Shown: positions 35,701 through 42,095, counted from the stretch's first letter. The stretch is DNA of 44,663 nt from Clostridia bacterium (GCA_017504785.1 JAFVQL010000007.1:1-44663), one strand, 5' to 3'. The notes: generated from the letters alone by a model not told the origin. A program made the numbers and translations.

Positions 35701-37123
35701 CGCCAGAAAAACCTTTGTAGTCCGTATTGGATTGTTTGTCCAAAAAATCATCCAGATCGTCCTCAAAATGATAGACGGTCTGATCACCTACAACGGTTTT
35801 GTAATACGCCCTTTGATAGGTATGCTGTCCTTCCATGCGGTAGCTCTTTCCGATCATATCCGGCGTGACCGTCGGAGAAGAAAGCTGCGCGCCATTCGCG
35901 CCGATGAGCACCCACTTCTCTTCCGTGAGAACGTAGAAAGCACCGCCAGAATCGGTATACGTCTGCTCTGCCGTAGGAAGAGCGATGGTCTGACCGACGG
36001 TATAGGAAACGGTCTCGCCGCTCGGCAAAGTAACCGTCGTCGTGTTGTCTATCACGGAATCGGTCACGCCGGTTAAAGGCTCGCCGTTCAGTGTGCAAGC
36101 GGTAAACGCAAGGCTCAGCGCGGTTCTGCTGCCGAGCTTACACAGCTTGTATACCGAAGCATCGGCGGAAAATTGGCAATTCGTGATCTCCGGCGCGGCG
36201 GCACTCGTAGCGGCCGTATCGCCGAAAAGAGCCGCGGAGCCTTCCGCAAGGGTGAACTTTGCATACACGATCTTTGACACCTTTAAAAGCTCGATAAAGG
36301 TGAGCGCGGGTGCGCTTTGCTCGTAAACGCCGCCAAGGATAGAGCCGCCGTTGCTTTGAAGGCCGGTGAAGATCGATTTTCCAAAGAAGGTGATATTCTC
36401 CTTTATTTGCGTTGCACCCGAAGAAGTGTCGCCGAGACGGATCCCGGATTTATTAACACCCATGCTGAACATATAATCCGCGCTCTCGTGATGCCACTGC
36501 GCGCCCGCGACATTGGAATAGATGAAAAAGATGATACCGCTGATCTTGACCGGCTCGGTCTGCGTCACCGTAACGCGGTGTCCGTTCAGATCGAGGGCAC
36601 AGTTGGTATTTCCGCTAGCGCTGCTGTTCTCCCAGTTGGGATTGAAGCTTGAAAACTCCATATCGGCGTAAAGCGTCACGTAAACGACCTTGGTAAGAAG
36701 GCTTGTGTAGCCCGTATTGAATTGTTTGTCAAAAAATTCATTCAGGTCGTTTTCGTAATACTCGGTGACCGTACTGCCCACCTTCGTCTTATAGTACACC
36801 TGGCTTGCGCCCAAGGCGAGAATGCGCTTGCCCGCAAGGCTTTCGGTGACCTCTAAAGAGGAGAGCGCCGTGCGCTCCTTCTCCAGAGCGAATTGCCAGC
36901 CCGCGGCCGCATCGACCTTAAAAAGCGTATTCCCTTGGCCGTGATAATAGCCGTCCGCCACCGAGGGGGGGACGATCGTTTCGCCAACGGGGACCTGCAC
37001 CTCGGTGCCGTCGGGATACACCACGGTGGCGGTCTCCGCCTCGGCAAACGCCGTTACGGAAAGAAGCACCGCAAGAAGCGAGGCGATCAGGGTGATAAAG
37101 AAAAACTTTGCAGCTTTTTTCAT
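26798..37123 (-). CDS. Giant secreted mosaic protein: beta-helix-like modules, BspA-type LRRs, DHxCDxCG repeats, solute-binding-like C-terminus
   Basis: A 3441-residue exported protein. A signal peptide (1-27, cleavage after AFA) is followed by about five modules to roughly residue 2000. Each opens with a (V/T)xYPxG or TLPSG segment plus VGxTI and contains a conserved LDLNGH strand, suggesting parallel beta-helix folding. Residues about 2010-2310 form a further domain (LQGTIGLNIYLAETLG). Two BspA-type leucine-rich blocks follow (about 2357-2487 and 2654-2864), each ending in a FWYYGEDG linker. Twelve Asp-rich CxxC repeats of the type DHLCDVCG surround them. The last 470 residues resemble the C-terminal part of a family 1 solute-binding protein (GEWTYDALLRYSAAFTDAN, FASGGALFGG, ILPVPV). 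No LPXTG motif is seen. AAAGGAG lies 8 bases before the ATG. It is probably a surface or adhesion protein; its ligand is unknown. Confidence 0.85.
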   Translation of the reverse strand: MKKAAKFFFITLIASLLAVLLSVTAFAEAETATVVYPDGTEVQVPVGETIVPPSVADGYYHGQGNTLFKVDAAAGWQFALEKERTALSSLEVTESLAGKRILALGASQVYYKTKVGSTVTEYYENDLNEFFDKQFNTGYTSLLTKVVYVTLYADMEFSSFNPNWENSSASGNTNCALDLNGHRVTVTQTEPVKISGIIFFIYSNVAGAQWHHESADYMFSMGVNKSGIRLGDTSSGATQIKENITFFGKSIFTGLQSNGGSILGGVYEQSAPALTFIELLKVSKIVYAKFTLAEGSAALFGDTAATSAAAPEITNCQFSADASVYKLCKLGSRTALSLAFTACTLNGEPLTGVTDSVIDNTTTVTLPSGETVSYTVGQTIALPTAEQTYTDSGGAFYVLTEEKWVLIGANGAQLSSPTVTPDMIGKSYRMEGQHTYQRAYYKTVVGDQTVYHFEDDLDDFLDKQSNTDYKGFSGGVVYVTLYADMEFSSFNPNWEDESATKNTTCALDLNGHSVTVTQTEPVKISGIIFYIYSKVAGAQWHHESADYMFSTGADKSQICLGDLSPNATQRKEYITFFGKSIFTGLQSNGGSILGGVYEQSTPALTFIELFNVSKIVYAKFTLAEGSAALFGDTAATSAAAPEITNCQFSADASVYKLCKLGSRTALSPNFTACTLNGVTDSVIDNMATVTLPSGKTVSYTLGQTIALPTAEQTYTDSDGAFYVLTEEKWALIGANGAQLSSLTVTLDMIGGSYTLEVEHIYEKIFFAVETEGGIEYYANADTYVFDFKALMSSLPIGARIKLYSDITVEAFRVINAHGSAKIETENAENYLDLNGHTLRFAGGEGAAIDVRVHRLYLYSSVGGARIEAPSHALLSAGDHVYTVRGGSKICVAGGIVLGESDENASQYGENLTVLTPCMLRGAENASIAILGVTLEQSGGTEPFLPMEGSNQMKIKGASFITGGEAEMLLFATTERITFEDCRFIHTASESVALFRQDGETFGVPAFKNCYFYNIYPSIFLGEVYVSYEDCVFGFTASAPSEKLEGAAFSSISEVALSVGGKAYTFGYTLSLEGCTVVYPGGLSQIFPVGSRIVPAIDLRLYAGEDGNYYTLTAEGWSFRLGSQSGTLLTDLTVTADMLNKTVYATGYEKAYLSIEANGEITYYTDASTYASILQDYLGAMDAGARITLYEDVTLSQTIVSGKRTGDADLVKSAEYFLDLNGKTLTFIFTPIPDKSNAAMDIKAAHFYLYSSTPGGRIVAENHALFRTNNDEYKWGDGEAIKPSATLYIGEIAAGANTYGKNLTVVCASVNEYMYGKGVYFRGGTFVQSTKSTAEYFLLLSRTGTSIGSNTHIKGVENTTFVITQTTAPLYYNAGLKIDFKNCKFISTVNSLSLFNANGSLSNAPTFSGCQFYDMIPETSFGVTHTDCLFGFSGSLPTDSGMNFTAVAEQSVTVNGEEYTFKYALNASSSGFVTVYYPDGRTELFYVGKTIEPFTLAQTYRANGSTYANTGNGWKYYLNGTLLTDLTVTTDMIGQTVYATGYEKVYFSVSVNGEILYYYSASELENYLGTMNGARITLYESVTLASGITCGAGFLDLQGKTLTFTGEGTAMTVERGEFYLYSSLFGGRVIAENATLIGTASGATFVLGESDENASQYGENLTVECARVNASGAAVALRGGRFVQSESSTAEYFFCPSPLYTAANATFVLSHRGTAFMAVSGTEAITLESCCFLSECGLADFLYLGMTDAPLLTLDGCTFCEGAVMPTEQLPIAFICTDSQGRISYQLFLDGATEADLGALLRGALNALDGTASIRLCEDILLSERTTLSSIGGVTLDLNGHTVTVSADADGAFAFQGSHSPLFALVSSRPGARIQSLSASALFYAADGEDIDLVIDGENITVESDGALFFSDSAKATLTVRGGAYLHGGDAIDFVHGGIYSLTVTDAIVLGFTLPCAGAAVQYDGVALADTDALSALYGGQAPEGKVPALLERTVAGKTYRLYAYFSVDSVGSVDWGYGLPIEVWGLGETATHANATVGGMFGYTFLPTLVNTSSVLGQSKVAAVRPGVLRMSLTLQGTIGLNIYLAETLGASEVSVAGVTYTLSDMTAEDGYYRLTASIAPNLAHVPVQILLSVGAYKHAVNVSIEQYAAAILAEGAYAAAHDLTYAMVEHVEAQTGTRLSLCEAPEGYRRAVPTARPSENAGNTLLHFIAFQPNGTVSIALLGEAGTEVELTLSSGRKETLAMTGDIVIFEQIYINEFFGTLTLLATKDGKTEEYKYSLENYLYHQTDPAVIEKIQLLYNYTYFAHLYADMLNGLSADTDKDHLCDVCQKSKSAHKDANADGVCEHCGKETDWSEGFTFAANADGSYTLTGIGTCTDTTLVIPATYLGQPVTAIGAGAFANAKDIRRIVLTDSVKTIGESAFSGCTSLAAIEIGTGLASVAENAFADCGAITVYYGGRAAGWGAIEMAAGNTALTDATVFFYCEHAPATDGYFWYYGEDGEILIHCKDMDKDHLCDDCGKQTECRDENRDHLCDVCGETLSACQNNDANHLCDICGKVLTDCEDDNGDHLCDICGERITPCEDIDLDGDHLCEICGENAGACTDADRNHICDECAHTISLCADEDGDGFCDVCGREIFPEGLCFKQKNDGTYAVISIGDCTDPYLYIPSIYNGAPVTEIAPAALAACRRLIGVSIPDSVKKIGYAAFAGCSNLREVTVGDRVREIGAAAFALCSSLERVTLGDRVEIIGLSAFANCVSLTDVAFGDALRVIRLGAFSGCTALTETVLPEGLQTLGLGAFSGCKSLDRVVMPASVLRIGHGAFSRCPSLDSICYAGDSTGFDEITVAKNNRPLESAEIYFYTAVAQTEQGSFWYYGEDGKIVTGSLCDHTDENHNLLCDVCGKAVDCVHEFDETGGGCLWCNYFVCLVHKDHNHDLLCDYCTAAVDCTAHADQNMDGFCDDCGEQVEPEFTWESETVTLEINNHSGGTFKSLSQAFMAGIAIDADPVTENLILARNAAATEATGVSASYRYLPDDMIGEYAWSKNYERIAVEQEIGKYADVYCNFGYDMLAASLLGCFANLKTELSDNYFDFAMNESYAETIGDSEGYMYEYMESLAFDSDRMYLLASDYFIDLARAFYCIPVNATMLSSLGENAVETLAAMAESGEWTYDALLRYSAAFTDANASSDKAGLVLAEDSLTAAGLLYTSSVSLYDGADNEALYLFADQLDKLIGGKGVLRAETASAARARFASGGALFGGVTILASLETSPYRDLSDGVLILPVPVHVGSADHATRIHDTGRIGAISAKTEKFGPASAFLNYQSTHSGEVLSSYFERDLAVGAFAESEALSEVNLRMLALMRAHVGSQREQALENTVAVFGDHPGALSFAGDITFGALRWQDVLLEEHYESTYVRLYYRMVCEQKQELLKAIFLNGVTSLPR
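34891..36850 (-). repeat. Tandem internal duplication in the giant gene (period about 975-991 bp)
   Basis: The stretch from about 34891 recurs from about 35866 with long identical tracts; the offset is 975 bp there and 991 bp near 35103/36094. It encodes two adjacent modules of about 330 residues, one from TVSYTVGQTIALPTAEQTY onward. A 15-bp in-frame insertion near 36070 in the upstream copy explains most of the offset change. Confidence 0.85.
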
Positions 37124-37194
37124 TTTGCATTCTCCTTTGAGAGTTTTCGGGGCGAGATATCCGTGCCGGACCTCTCTGCATTTTAAACGTTTAT

Positions 37195-37223
37195 ATTATA
37201 ATATAAAAAGAGAATAAAAGCAA
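37195..37223 (-). promoter_or_regulatory. Promoter of the giant gene
   Basis: On the minus strand -35 TTGCTT (37223-37218), a 17-bp spacer and -10 TATAAT (37200-37195) lie about 70 bp before the ATG. The surrounding DNA is very AT-rich. Confidence 0.75.
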
Positions 37224-37369
37224 GTCGCGTAAAGTAAAAAATTAACATTTTTTAAAATTAAATTTAAATTTTATAATAAAATCGGTTTAATTTTTGTGCA
37301 TTTCTTCATATTTTCTCGCTTCCCGCGCATTTTTTCGGGATCGGCTGCCGCGCTTTTGAGAGCCCCCTG

Positions 37370-37415
37370 AAAAAAAAGAGAGAACGAATCGGTTTTCAGC
37401 CAAAATCGTTCTCTC
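37370..37415 (-). terminator. Minus-strand terminator upstream of the giant gene
   Basis: GAGAGAACGA (37378-37387) pairs with TCGTTCTCTC (37406-37415), with a GG...CC inner pair. On the minus strand a run of about eight T follows. It isolates the giant gene from read-through out of the third hairpin array. Confidence 0.8.
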
Positions 37416-37461
37416 ACTTTTCCATTATTTTTCGGAGCCGTCAGCGGTGCAAAGGATGCGC

Positions 37462-37684
37462 TTGGTGCACCTGCCATAAAGCAGGTGCACCAACTCTATT
37501 CGCCTGCGGCGAGTGATATGCACTTCGTGCGTGATATTGCCTTCGGCAGTGATATGCGCTACGCGCGTTTGAAAGTACAAAGGCGAATAGAATATCACTG
37601 CGACCACAGAGTTGCAAAGCAGCTCGGAGCAATATCACTTTTGCGAAGCAAAAATATCACGCCGAGCCATGCGAGGCATATCAC
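37462..37684. repeat. Hairpin-word array element, GTGATAT/ATATCAC family
   Basis: A 13-bp perfect stem-loop (TTGGTGCACCTGC, 37462-37493) opens the element. GTGATAT then occurs at 37513, 37531 and 37549, and the reverse complement ATATCAC at 37592, 37632, 37654 and 37678. Small hairpins lie between the words: TCGCC-TGC-GGCGA, GCAC-TTC-GTGC, TGCC-TTC-GGCA and TTTTGC/GCAAAA. CTATTCGCCT (37496-37505) is the exact complement of AGGCGAATAG (37581-37590). Same layout as the other elements, third word. No gene is supported in 37124-37902. Confidence 0.85.
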
Positions 37685-37756
37685 TTAAAAATCTTTACCG
37701 CCTGACAATACACCTATAAGGTGTAACACACTACACCTTGCAGGGCAAGAAGTGTG

Positions 37757-37791
37757 AAAAGGAGTACAGACAAAATTCCCGTACTCCTTTT
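37757..37791. terminator. Terminator downstream of the cyclophilin gene and of the third array
   Basis: An 11-bp perfect stem AAAAGGAGTAC/GTACTCCTTTT has T-rich flanks on both strands, so it can serve the cyclophilin operon on the minus strand and any array transcript on the plus strand. The 110 bp between it and the cyclophilin stop hold no gene. Confidence 0.7.
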
Positions 37792-37902
37792 GTTGTATTT
37801 GCGGTTAGTAAAAACTGCTTTATGGTAGGTGCCCCTTCGCGCTTTCCTTTTTCCATGATGCGCTTGCGGATCTTCCTTTTTTGCTTTCAAAGGGGCAAAG
37901 GA

Positions 37903-38493
37903 TCAATCCTTCACCAGCACGATGCTTTCGATCACGGCAGGATTGGAAACCAATTGGCGGTTGGGATCCGTTTCGTATTCCGCATTTTCCACGATCGCGT
38001 CCACGACCTCCATACCCGAGGTAACGCGGCCGAAGGCGGCGTACTGATCGTCAAGCGAGCGCGTGTTGCTCTCCGAGGTCTGGTGCACGATAAAGAACTG
38101 GCAAGAGGCGCTGTTATAATCACCGCCGCGGCGCGCCATGGAGATAACGCCGCGCTCGTGGGCAATGGGGTTGTTGTAGCCGTTTAAGAGAAACTCGCCC
38201 TTGATCGGCTCCGTGCCGCCCGTACCGTCACCCTTCGGATCTCCGCCCTGGATCATAAAGCCGTCGACCACGCGGTGGAAGGTCCGTCCGTCATAGAAGC
38301 CCGCCTTCACGAGCTTTACGAAGTTTTTGACGGTGATCGGAGCCGCCTTTCCGTCCAGCTCGATATCGATCACGCCGTAGTCCTTCACCGTCATGCGGAC
38401 GTTGAATTTTCTTCTGTATCCGCAAGAGGAAAGAGAAAATACCGCCGTGCAAAGAAGCACCGCCGAAAGCAAAAGAGAAATGATTTTTTTCAT
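37903..38493 (-). CDS. Cyclophilin-type peptidyl-prolyl cis-trans isomerase, lipoprotein
   Basis: A membrane-anchored foldase on the outside of the cytoplasmic membrane. The signal peptide ends in a lipobox, SLSSC, with Cys24 as the lipidation site. The cyclophilin domain (about 35-194) contains RTFHRVVDGFMIQGGDPKGDG, with the catalytic Arg and the Phe of FHRV, then SASCQFFIV and AFGRVTSGMEVVD. The 196-residue length fits the small bacterial type. AAGGA lies before the ATG. It follows holA by 44 bp and is the last gene of its operon. It probably assists folding of secreted proteins. Confidence 0.93.
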   Translation of the reverse strand: MKKIISLLLSAVLLCTAVFSLSSCGYRRKFNVRMTVKDYGVIDIELDGKAAPITVKNFVKLVKAGFYDGRTFHRVVDGFMIQGGDPKGDGTGGTEPIKGEFLLNGYNNPIAHERGVISMARRGGDYNSASCQFFIVHQTSESNTRSLDDQYAAFGRVTSGMEVVDAIVENAEYETDPNRQLVSNPAVIESIVLVKD

Positions 38494-38537
38494 ATTTATC
38501 TTCCTTTTGAAAAGTATTATTTACATTTTTGCAGGTT

Positions 38538-39563
38538 TTACAGGTTTTGAAGCAAGAACATCTCGATCGCGCTATACCCCGCAACGCCGCCGTTTTTAGA
38601 AGCAACGTCCATCTCCGAGAGTGCCGCAATGCTCTCTCCGAGGCGCAAGAGTCCGATCGATCGCGCCGCCTTGACCATGTGCTTTAGGCGGAAGGGATTG
38701 ATCTTCAGCGCGGCCTCGATATCCTTTTGCTCCTTGCCGTCCTCCACTAAGATCGCGACGGGCAGAAGCTCCTGATAGATGCGAACGAGCATACCGAGCG
38801 CCATGGTGCTATCGATCCTCTCTGCCTTCATCTCGCGAATGGCATCCAGAGCAAGGGCGCGATCCCCCTCGTACACGGCGTTGGAGAGTGCGAAGGCATC
38901 CGAGCGCACCGTGCCCGCGGCTACGGCGTGCACGTCCTCTGCCGTTAATTCCGCTTTGTGCCTTGCGTGCAGATAGGCAGAGAGCTTATTCACCTCATGT
39001 GAAAGAAGATCCATCGAATTGCCGACGAGCATCAGAAGCTCGCGAAGGGGCTGTGCCGTCACGGCGATGCCCTCGGCGTCAAAATGCTTTTTGAGCCATG
39101 CGAGAAGCGCGTTCTCCGAAGAGAGCGCAAAATCCACGATGCAAAGGTCCTTTCCGTATTTGGTGACGAGCTTGCCCGGGCGCTTCTGCGTTCCCATCTC
39201 GAAGCCCTCCGCCGTGGTGACGAAGACCAAAGCCGTGTAAGGATATTCCTTTTTTAGAGAAAGAAGCTGTGCAAGCGCAGCCTTCTCCCTTTCCTTCATT
39301 TTTTCAAAATCGGCATAGCGCCACTCGACGAGCTTACACTCTGCCATCATGGGCGGCGCCTTAACGGCGTCTGCCAATGCGCCGAAATCCACCTCCGCAC
39401 CGTCAAACACCACGTGATTCAAGGCGGCGAACGCCTCGTCCGGTACGAGCTGCTTGCGAAGGAGCGAGAGATAATACCGCTTGAGATAATCCTCCTCGCC
39501 GCCGAACACATACCAGTCGATAGGTGCTGTATTCAGTTTTTCCTTCAGTCCCCGCGCGTCCAT
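38538..39563 (-). CDS. holA: DNA polymerase III subunit delta
   Basis: The delta subunit of the clamp loader, which opens the beta sliding clamp during replication. The AAA+-like N-terminal domain starts WYVFGGEEDYLKRYYLSLL, a typical HolA beginning without a functional Walker A. The clamp-contacting region and the LVGNSMDLLSHEVNKLSAYL segment follow, and then the C-terminal helical collar (INPFRLKHMVKAAR). Length 341 is normal. It lies 23 bp after the DUF1934 gene and before the cyclophilin gene, on the minus strand. No competing function is suggested. Confidence 0.93.
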   Translation of the reverse strand: MDARGLKEKLNTAPIDWYVFGGEEDYLKRYYLSLLRKQLVPDEAFAALNHVVFDGAEVDFGALADAVKAPPMMAECKLVEWRYADFEKMKEREKAALAQLLSLKKEYPYTALVFVTTAEGFEMGTQKRPGKLVTKYGKDLCIVDFALSSENALLAWLKKHFDAEGIAVTAQPLRELLMLVGNSMDLLSHEVNKLSAYLHARHKAELTAEDVHAVAAGTVRSDAFALSNAVYEGDRALALDAIREMKAERIDSTMALGMLVRIYQELLPVAILVEDGKEQKDIEAALKINPFRLKHMVKAARSIGLLRLGESIAALSEMDVASKNGGVAGYSAIEMFLLQNL

Positions 39564-39586
39564 TTCCGTCTCCTTTTTTGAATCCT

Positions 39587-40036
39587 TTAAGAGCCTAAAA
39601 GCGCACTCGGCGAAAACTCTACCGTCAAGCGCACCTTGCGCCTCTGGCCGCCGAGCGTCATAAAATAAAAAAGATCGAGCCTTCCGCCCTTGATGCTCAT
39701 ATCGTTGCGAATGCGGATCGCCTCCACCTCCATATCGAAGGCATAAGGCGGCACTTTGTAAACAGAAGTGTGCTTTTCGCCAATTTTTAAGCGAATAGAG
39801 CTTTCGCTCGCGCCCCGTCTGGTGACGATCACGCTGTCTGCAAGAATCGTGATCTGCGAAAAGATCTTTGCTTCTCCCTCTCCCTCGGTATAGGTGAGAA
39901 GCATCTCGCCGTCACCGTCGCGCAAAAAGCCCGCGCTCGTATTTTCGATCTGCTCCGCATCGGCGGCAAGACCGCTCTCGTCAAGGTCCTCGATGCGCGA
40001 GCGCACCGCAAACGTGCCTTCCTTGATAAATGCCAT
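39587..40036 (-). CDS. DUF1934 beta-barrel protein (YwiB-like)
   Basis: A 149-residue cytosolic protein of the DUF1934/YwiB family, a calycin-like beta-barrel. It is almost entirely beta-strand by pattern. The typical family end GGRLDLFYFMTLGGQRRKVRLTVEFSP (about 117-143) is present, together with the YTEGEGEAKIFSQITI strand pair. There is no signal or membrane segment. The biochemical role of the family is unknown. It lies between the MgsA-fold gene (87 bp with a hairpin) and holA (23 bp). Nothing in the context gives a function. Confidence 0.85.
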   Translation of the reverse strand: MAFIKEGTFAVRSRIEDLDESGLAADAEQIENTSAGFLRDGDGEMLLTYTEGEGEAKIFSQITILADSVIVTRRGASESSIRLKIGEKHTSVYKVPPYAFDMEVEAIRIRNDMSIKGGRLDLFYFMTLGGQRRKVRLTVEFSPSALLGS

Positions 40037-40053
40037 TTTTCCCTCCGAGTATC

Positions 40054-40095
40054 AAGAAAGCAGGCGCACGATCATCGTCCGAGCCGCGCACCTGC
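40054..40095 (-). terminator. Attenuator or terminator hairpin between the MgsA-like and DUF1934 genes
   Basis: An 11-bp stem with two wobbles (40095-40085 with 40070-40060, GCAGGTGCGCG against CGTGCGCCTGC) is followed on the minus strand by TTTCTT. It may partly separate the first gene from the rest of the operon. Confidence 0.5.
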
Positions 40096-40123
40096 CTCAT
40101 GCTGCAAATTTTCCCGCGAAGAA

Positions 40124-40558
40124 TTATCTCTTCGCGCGTTTTTTCATATTATATTCACTGCGGGGATTGATAAACTCGCGCCAATCGAGCTGCCCCTTAT
40201 CCAGCGCCATGACGAGCACCTCGGCCGTGGCAATATTCGTTGCAACGGGGATATTGTAAACGTCGCAAAGGCGCAAAATATTCGTGTCCGACTCATAGGT
40301 CGGGCGATCCGCGTCCGTGGCTCTGAAGTAAAAGAGAACGTCGATCTCGTTATAAGAAACGCGCGCAGAGATCTGGTCCGTGCCTCCTTGCGGGCCGGGC
40401 AGATAGGTTTCTATATCAAGGCCGGTAGCATCGGTTATATATTTTCCCGTCGTATGCGTCGCGCAGAGATGGTGTCGGCTGAGAATACCGCAATACGCAA
40501 TACAAAACTGTGCCATCAGTTCCTTCTTGTTGTCATCCGCTATGATTGCAATTTCCAA
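40124..40558 (-). CDS. Methylglyoxal-synthase-fold protein with substituted catalytic residues
   Basis: A 144-residue protein clearly related to clostridial methylglyoxal synthase, which converts dihydroxyacetone phosphate to methylglyoxal. It keeps IADDNKKELMAQFCIAYCGIL, the His of SRHHLCAT, and LRLCDVYNIPVATNIATAEVL. An ungapped alignment from memory shows the active-site positions changed, however. The Asp of GGDQQ reads Thr (GGTDQ), the Asp of FRDP reads Ala (FRATD), the His and Asp of PHEPD read Thr and Ser (PTYESD), and ATGTTG reads ATHTTG. I doubt methylglyoxal synthase activity. The start is a TTG with AGGAGG 8 bases upstream. It has its own good promoter and is divergent from pfkA. 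Confidence 0.8.
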   Translation of the reverse strand: MEIAIIADDNKKELMAQFCIAYCGILSRHHLCATHTTGKYITDATGLDIETYLPGPQGGTDQISARVSYNEIDVLFYFRATDADRPTYESDTNILRLCDVYNIPVATNIATAEVLVMALDKGQLDWREFINPRSEYNMKKRAKR

Positions 40559-40601
40559 TATTTGCCCCTCCTTTGGTAATGCTTATCCTTTTACAAATTC
40601 A

Positions 40602-40630
40602 ATTCTATCACAAAACACCTCTTTTGTCAA
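40602..40630 (-). promoter_or_regulatory. Promoter of the MgsA-like/DUF1934/holA/cyclophilin operon
   Basis: On the minus strand -35 TTGACA (40630-40625), a 17-bp spacer and -10 TAGAAT (40607-40602) lie 44 bp before the TTG start. Confidence 0.85.
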
Positions 40631-40693
40631 TCATCTCGCGTTCTTTTTTACACCTTTTACACATAATTTTGTGAAATATTTTGTAAAATCCCA

Positions 40694-40722
40694 TTGTATT
40701 TTCTCTCACGGTGTTGTATAAT
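40694..40722 (+). promoter_or_regulatory. Promoter of pfkA
   Basis: -35 TTGTAT (40694-40699), a 17-bp spacer and -10 TATAAT (40717-40722) lie about 50 bp before the ATG. It stands back to back with the divergent promoter at 40602-40630. Confidence 0.8.
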
Positions 40723-40773
40723 ATTATTCAGTTAAAGTAATTTTAAATCTCTTGACAGTAAGGATGTTCAAAA

Positions 40774-41838
40774 ATGAAACAATTTAAACGTATCGGCGTT
40801 CTCACCTCGGGTGGAGACGCTCCCGGCATGAATGCCGCCGTTCGCGGCGTCGTTCGCTCCGCCATCGCAAAAGGCATCGAGGTTTTGGGTATTTACCACG
40901 GCTATTCGGGCCTCATCCGCGGTGACATCCGTCCGCTTTCCGTGCGCGACGTTTCCAACGTGATCAACAAGGGCGGCACGTTCCTCTATTCCGACCGTTG
41001 CCCCGAGTTCAAGACCCCCGAGGGACAGAAGCAGGCACTTGCAAACTGCGAAAAGTTCGGTATCGACGGCATCGTTGCCATCGGCGGTGACGGAACCTTC
41101 CAGGGTGCTTCCGTGCTTTCGAGACTCGGTGTCCCCACCATCGGCATTCCCGGCACGATCGATAACGACATCACCTCTACCGACTATTCCATCGGCTTCG
41201 ACACCGCGATGAACACCGTTATCGACCTCGTTGACAAGCTTCGCGACACGGGTGAATCCCACGCGCGCTGCAACGTGGTTGAGGTTATGGGCCGCGGCGC
41301 GGGTGACATCGCTCTGCAGACCGCCATCGCTTCCGGCGCGACCGCCGCTGTGATCGCAGAATTTCATACCGACGTAGATGCGCTCCTCAAGAAAATGGAA
41401 AACTCCCGCGCCCTCGGCAAGAGAAACTTCCTCGTCTTCGTTTCCGAGGCTATGGGCTCGGAGTTCGGCCCGATGCTCAATAAGAGGATCAACGACGAGG
41501 CGAAGATCGATTCCCGCTTCGTTCGCGTGGGCCACATCGTTCGCGGCGGTAACCCCTCTCTGGCAGACCGCGTGAGAGCATCCCGCATGGGCGTTTTCGC
41601 CGTAGATAAGCTCCTCGAGGGCAAGTCCGACCTCGTGGTTTGCGAGCGTCTTGGCAACCTCGTTGCAACCGACATCCGCTACGCACTGGTGCTCGACCGC
41701 TTCTATAAGGGCATCGCCACCGAGGAAGAAATGCAGAGCTTCACAAAGGAGCAGCTCGACAGCATGCGCGCGCATGCGAAGGAGCGTGCCGATCGCATGA
41801 AGGAGCTGCATGATATGGCAGAACTCATCTCCCTTTAA
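40774..41838 (+). CDS. pfkA: 6-phosphofructokinase
   Basis: The committed step of glycolysis, fructose 6-phosphate to fructose 1,6-bisphosphate. The phosphoryl-donor site TSGGDAPGMNAA is at 11-22. GGDGT (104-108) has Gly, not Asp, after GGD, which marks an ATP-dependent rather than a pyrophosphate-dependent enzyme. The catalytic motif PGTIDND is at 126-132 and the substrate part VVEVMGRGAGDIA follows. At 354 residues it is a little longer than the 320 of E. coli PfkA; the extra part is a charged C-terminal helix. AAGGA lies 9 bases before the ATG. It is a single-gene unit with its own promoter and terminators. Confidence 0.96.
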   Translation: MKQFKRIGVLTSGGDAPGMNAAVRGVVRSAIAKGIEVLGIYHGYSGLIRGDIRPLSVRDVSNVINKGGTFLYSDRCPEFKTPEGQKQALANCEKFGIDGIVAIGGDGTFQGASVLSRLGVPTIGIPGTIDNDITSTDYSIGFDTAMNTVIDLVDKLRDTGESHARCNVVEVMGRGAGDIALQTAIASGATAAVIAEFHTDVDALLKKMENSRALGKRNFLVFVSEAMGSEFGPMLNKRINDEAKIDSRFVRVGHIVRGGNPSLADRVRASRMGVFAVDKLLEGKSDLVVCERLGNLVATDIRYALVLDRFYKGIATEEEMQSFTKEQLDSMRAHAKERADRMKELHDMAELISL

Positions 41839-41892
41839 GGGTGTGGGGCTATGATCTCCCGATAAGATCGAAAACGAAATTTATAAAAGATT

Positions 41893-42095
41893 ACGGAGAA
41901 GCAAGCCGCTTCTCCGTTCTTTTTTAATTGTCTGCTGAAAGTGTTAAGGTCGGGGGGGCTTTATGATCTCCCCGCGAGATCTAAAACGAAATGTTTATGT
42001 ATGAGGTCGGAGGGGCTTTATGCTCCTCCGTTCTTTTTTCGTTGTCTAGTGAAAGTGTTAAGGTCGGAGGGGCTTTTGCTCCTCCGTTCTTTTTT
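41893..42095 (+). terminator. Three stacked terminator modules after pfkA
   Basis: Three stem-loops with related sequence each end in TTCTTTTTT: 41893-41917 (ACGGAGAAG/CTTCTCCGT), 42008-42030 and 42065-42086 (both CGGAGGGGC/GCTCCTCCG). The second and third lie in near-repeat units containing GTGTTAAGGTCGG, and a GGGGCT...GATCTCCC relative lies at 41845-41866. The stretch 41839-42169 holds no gene. Confidence 0.85.
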
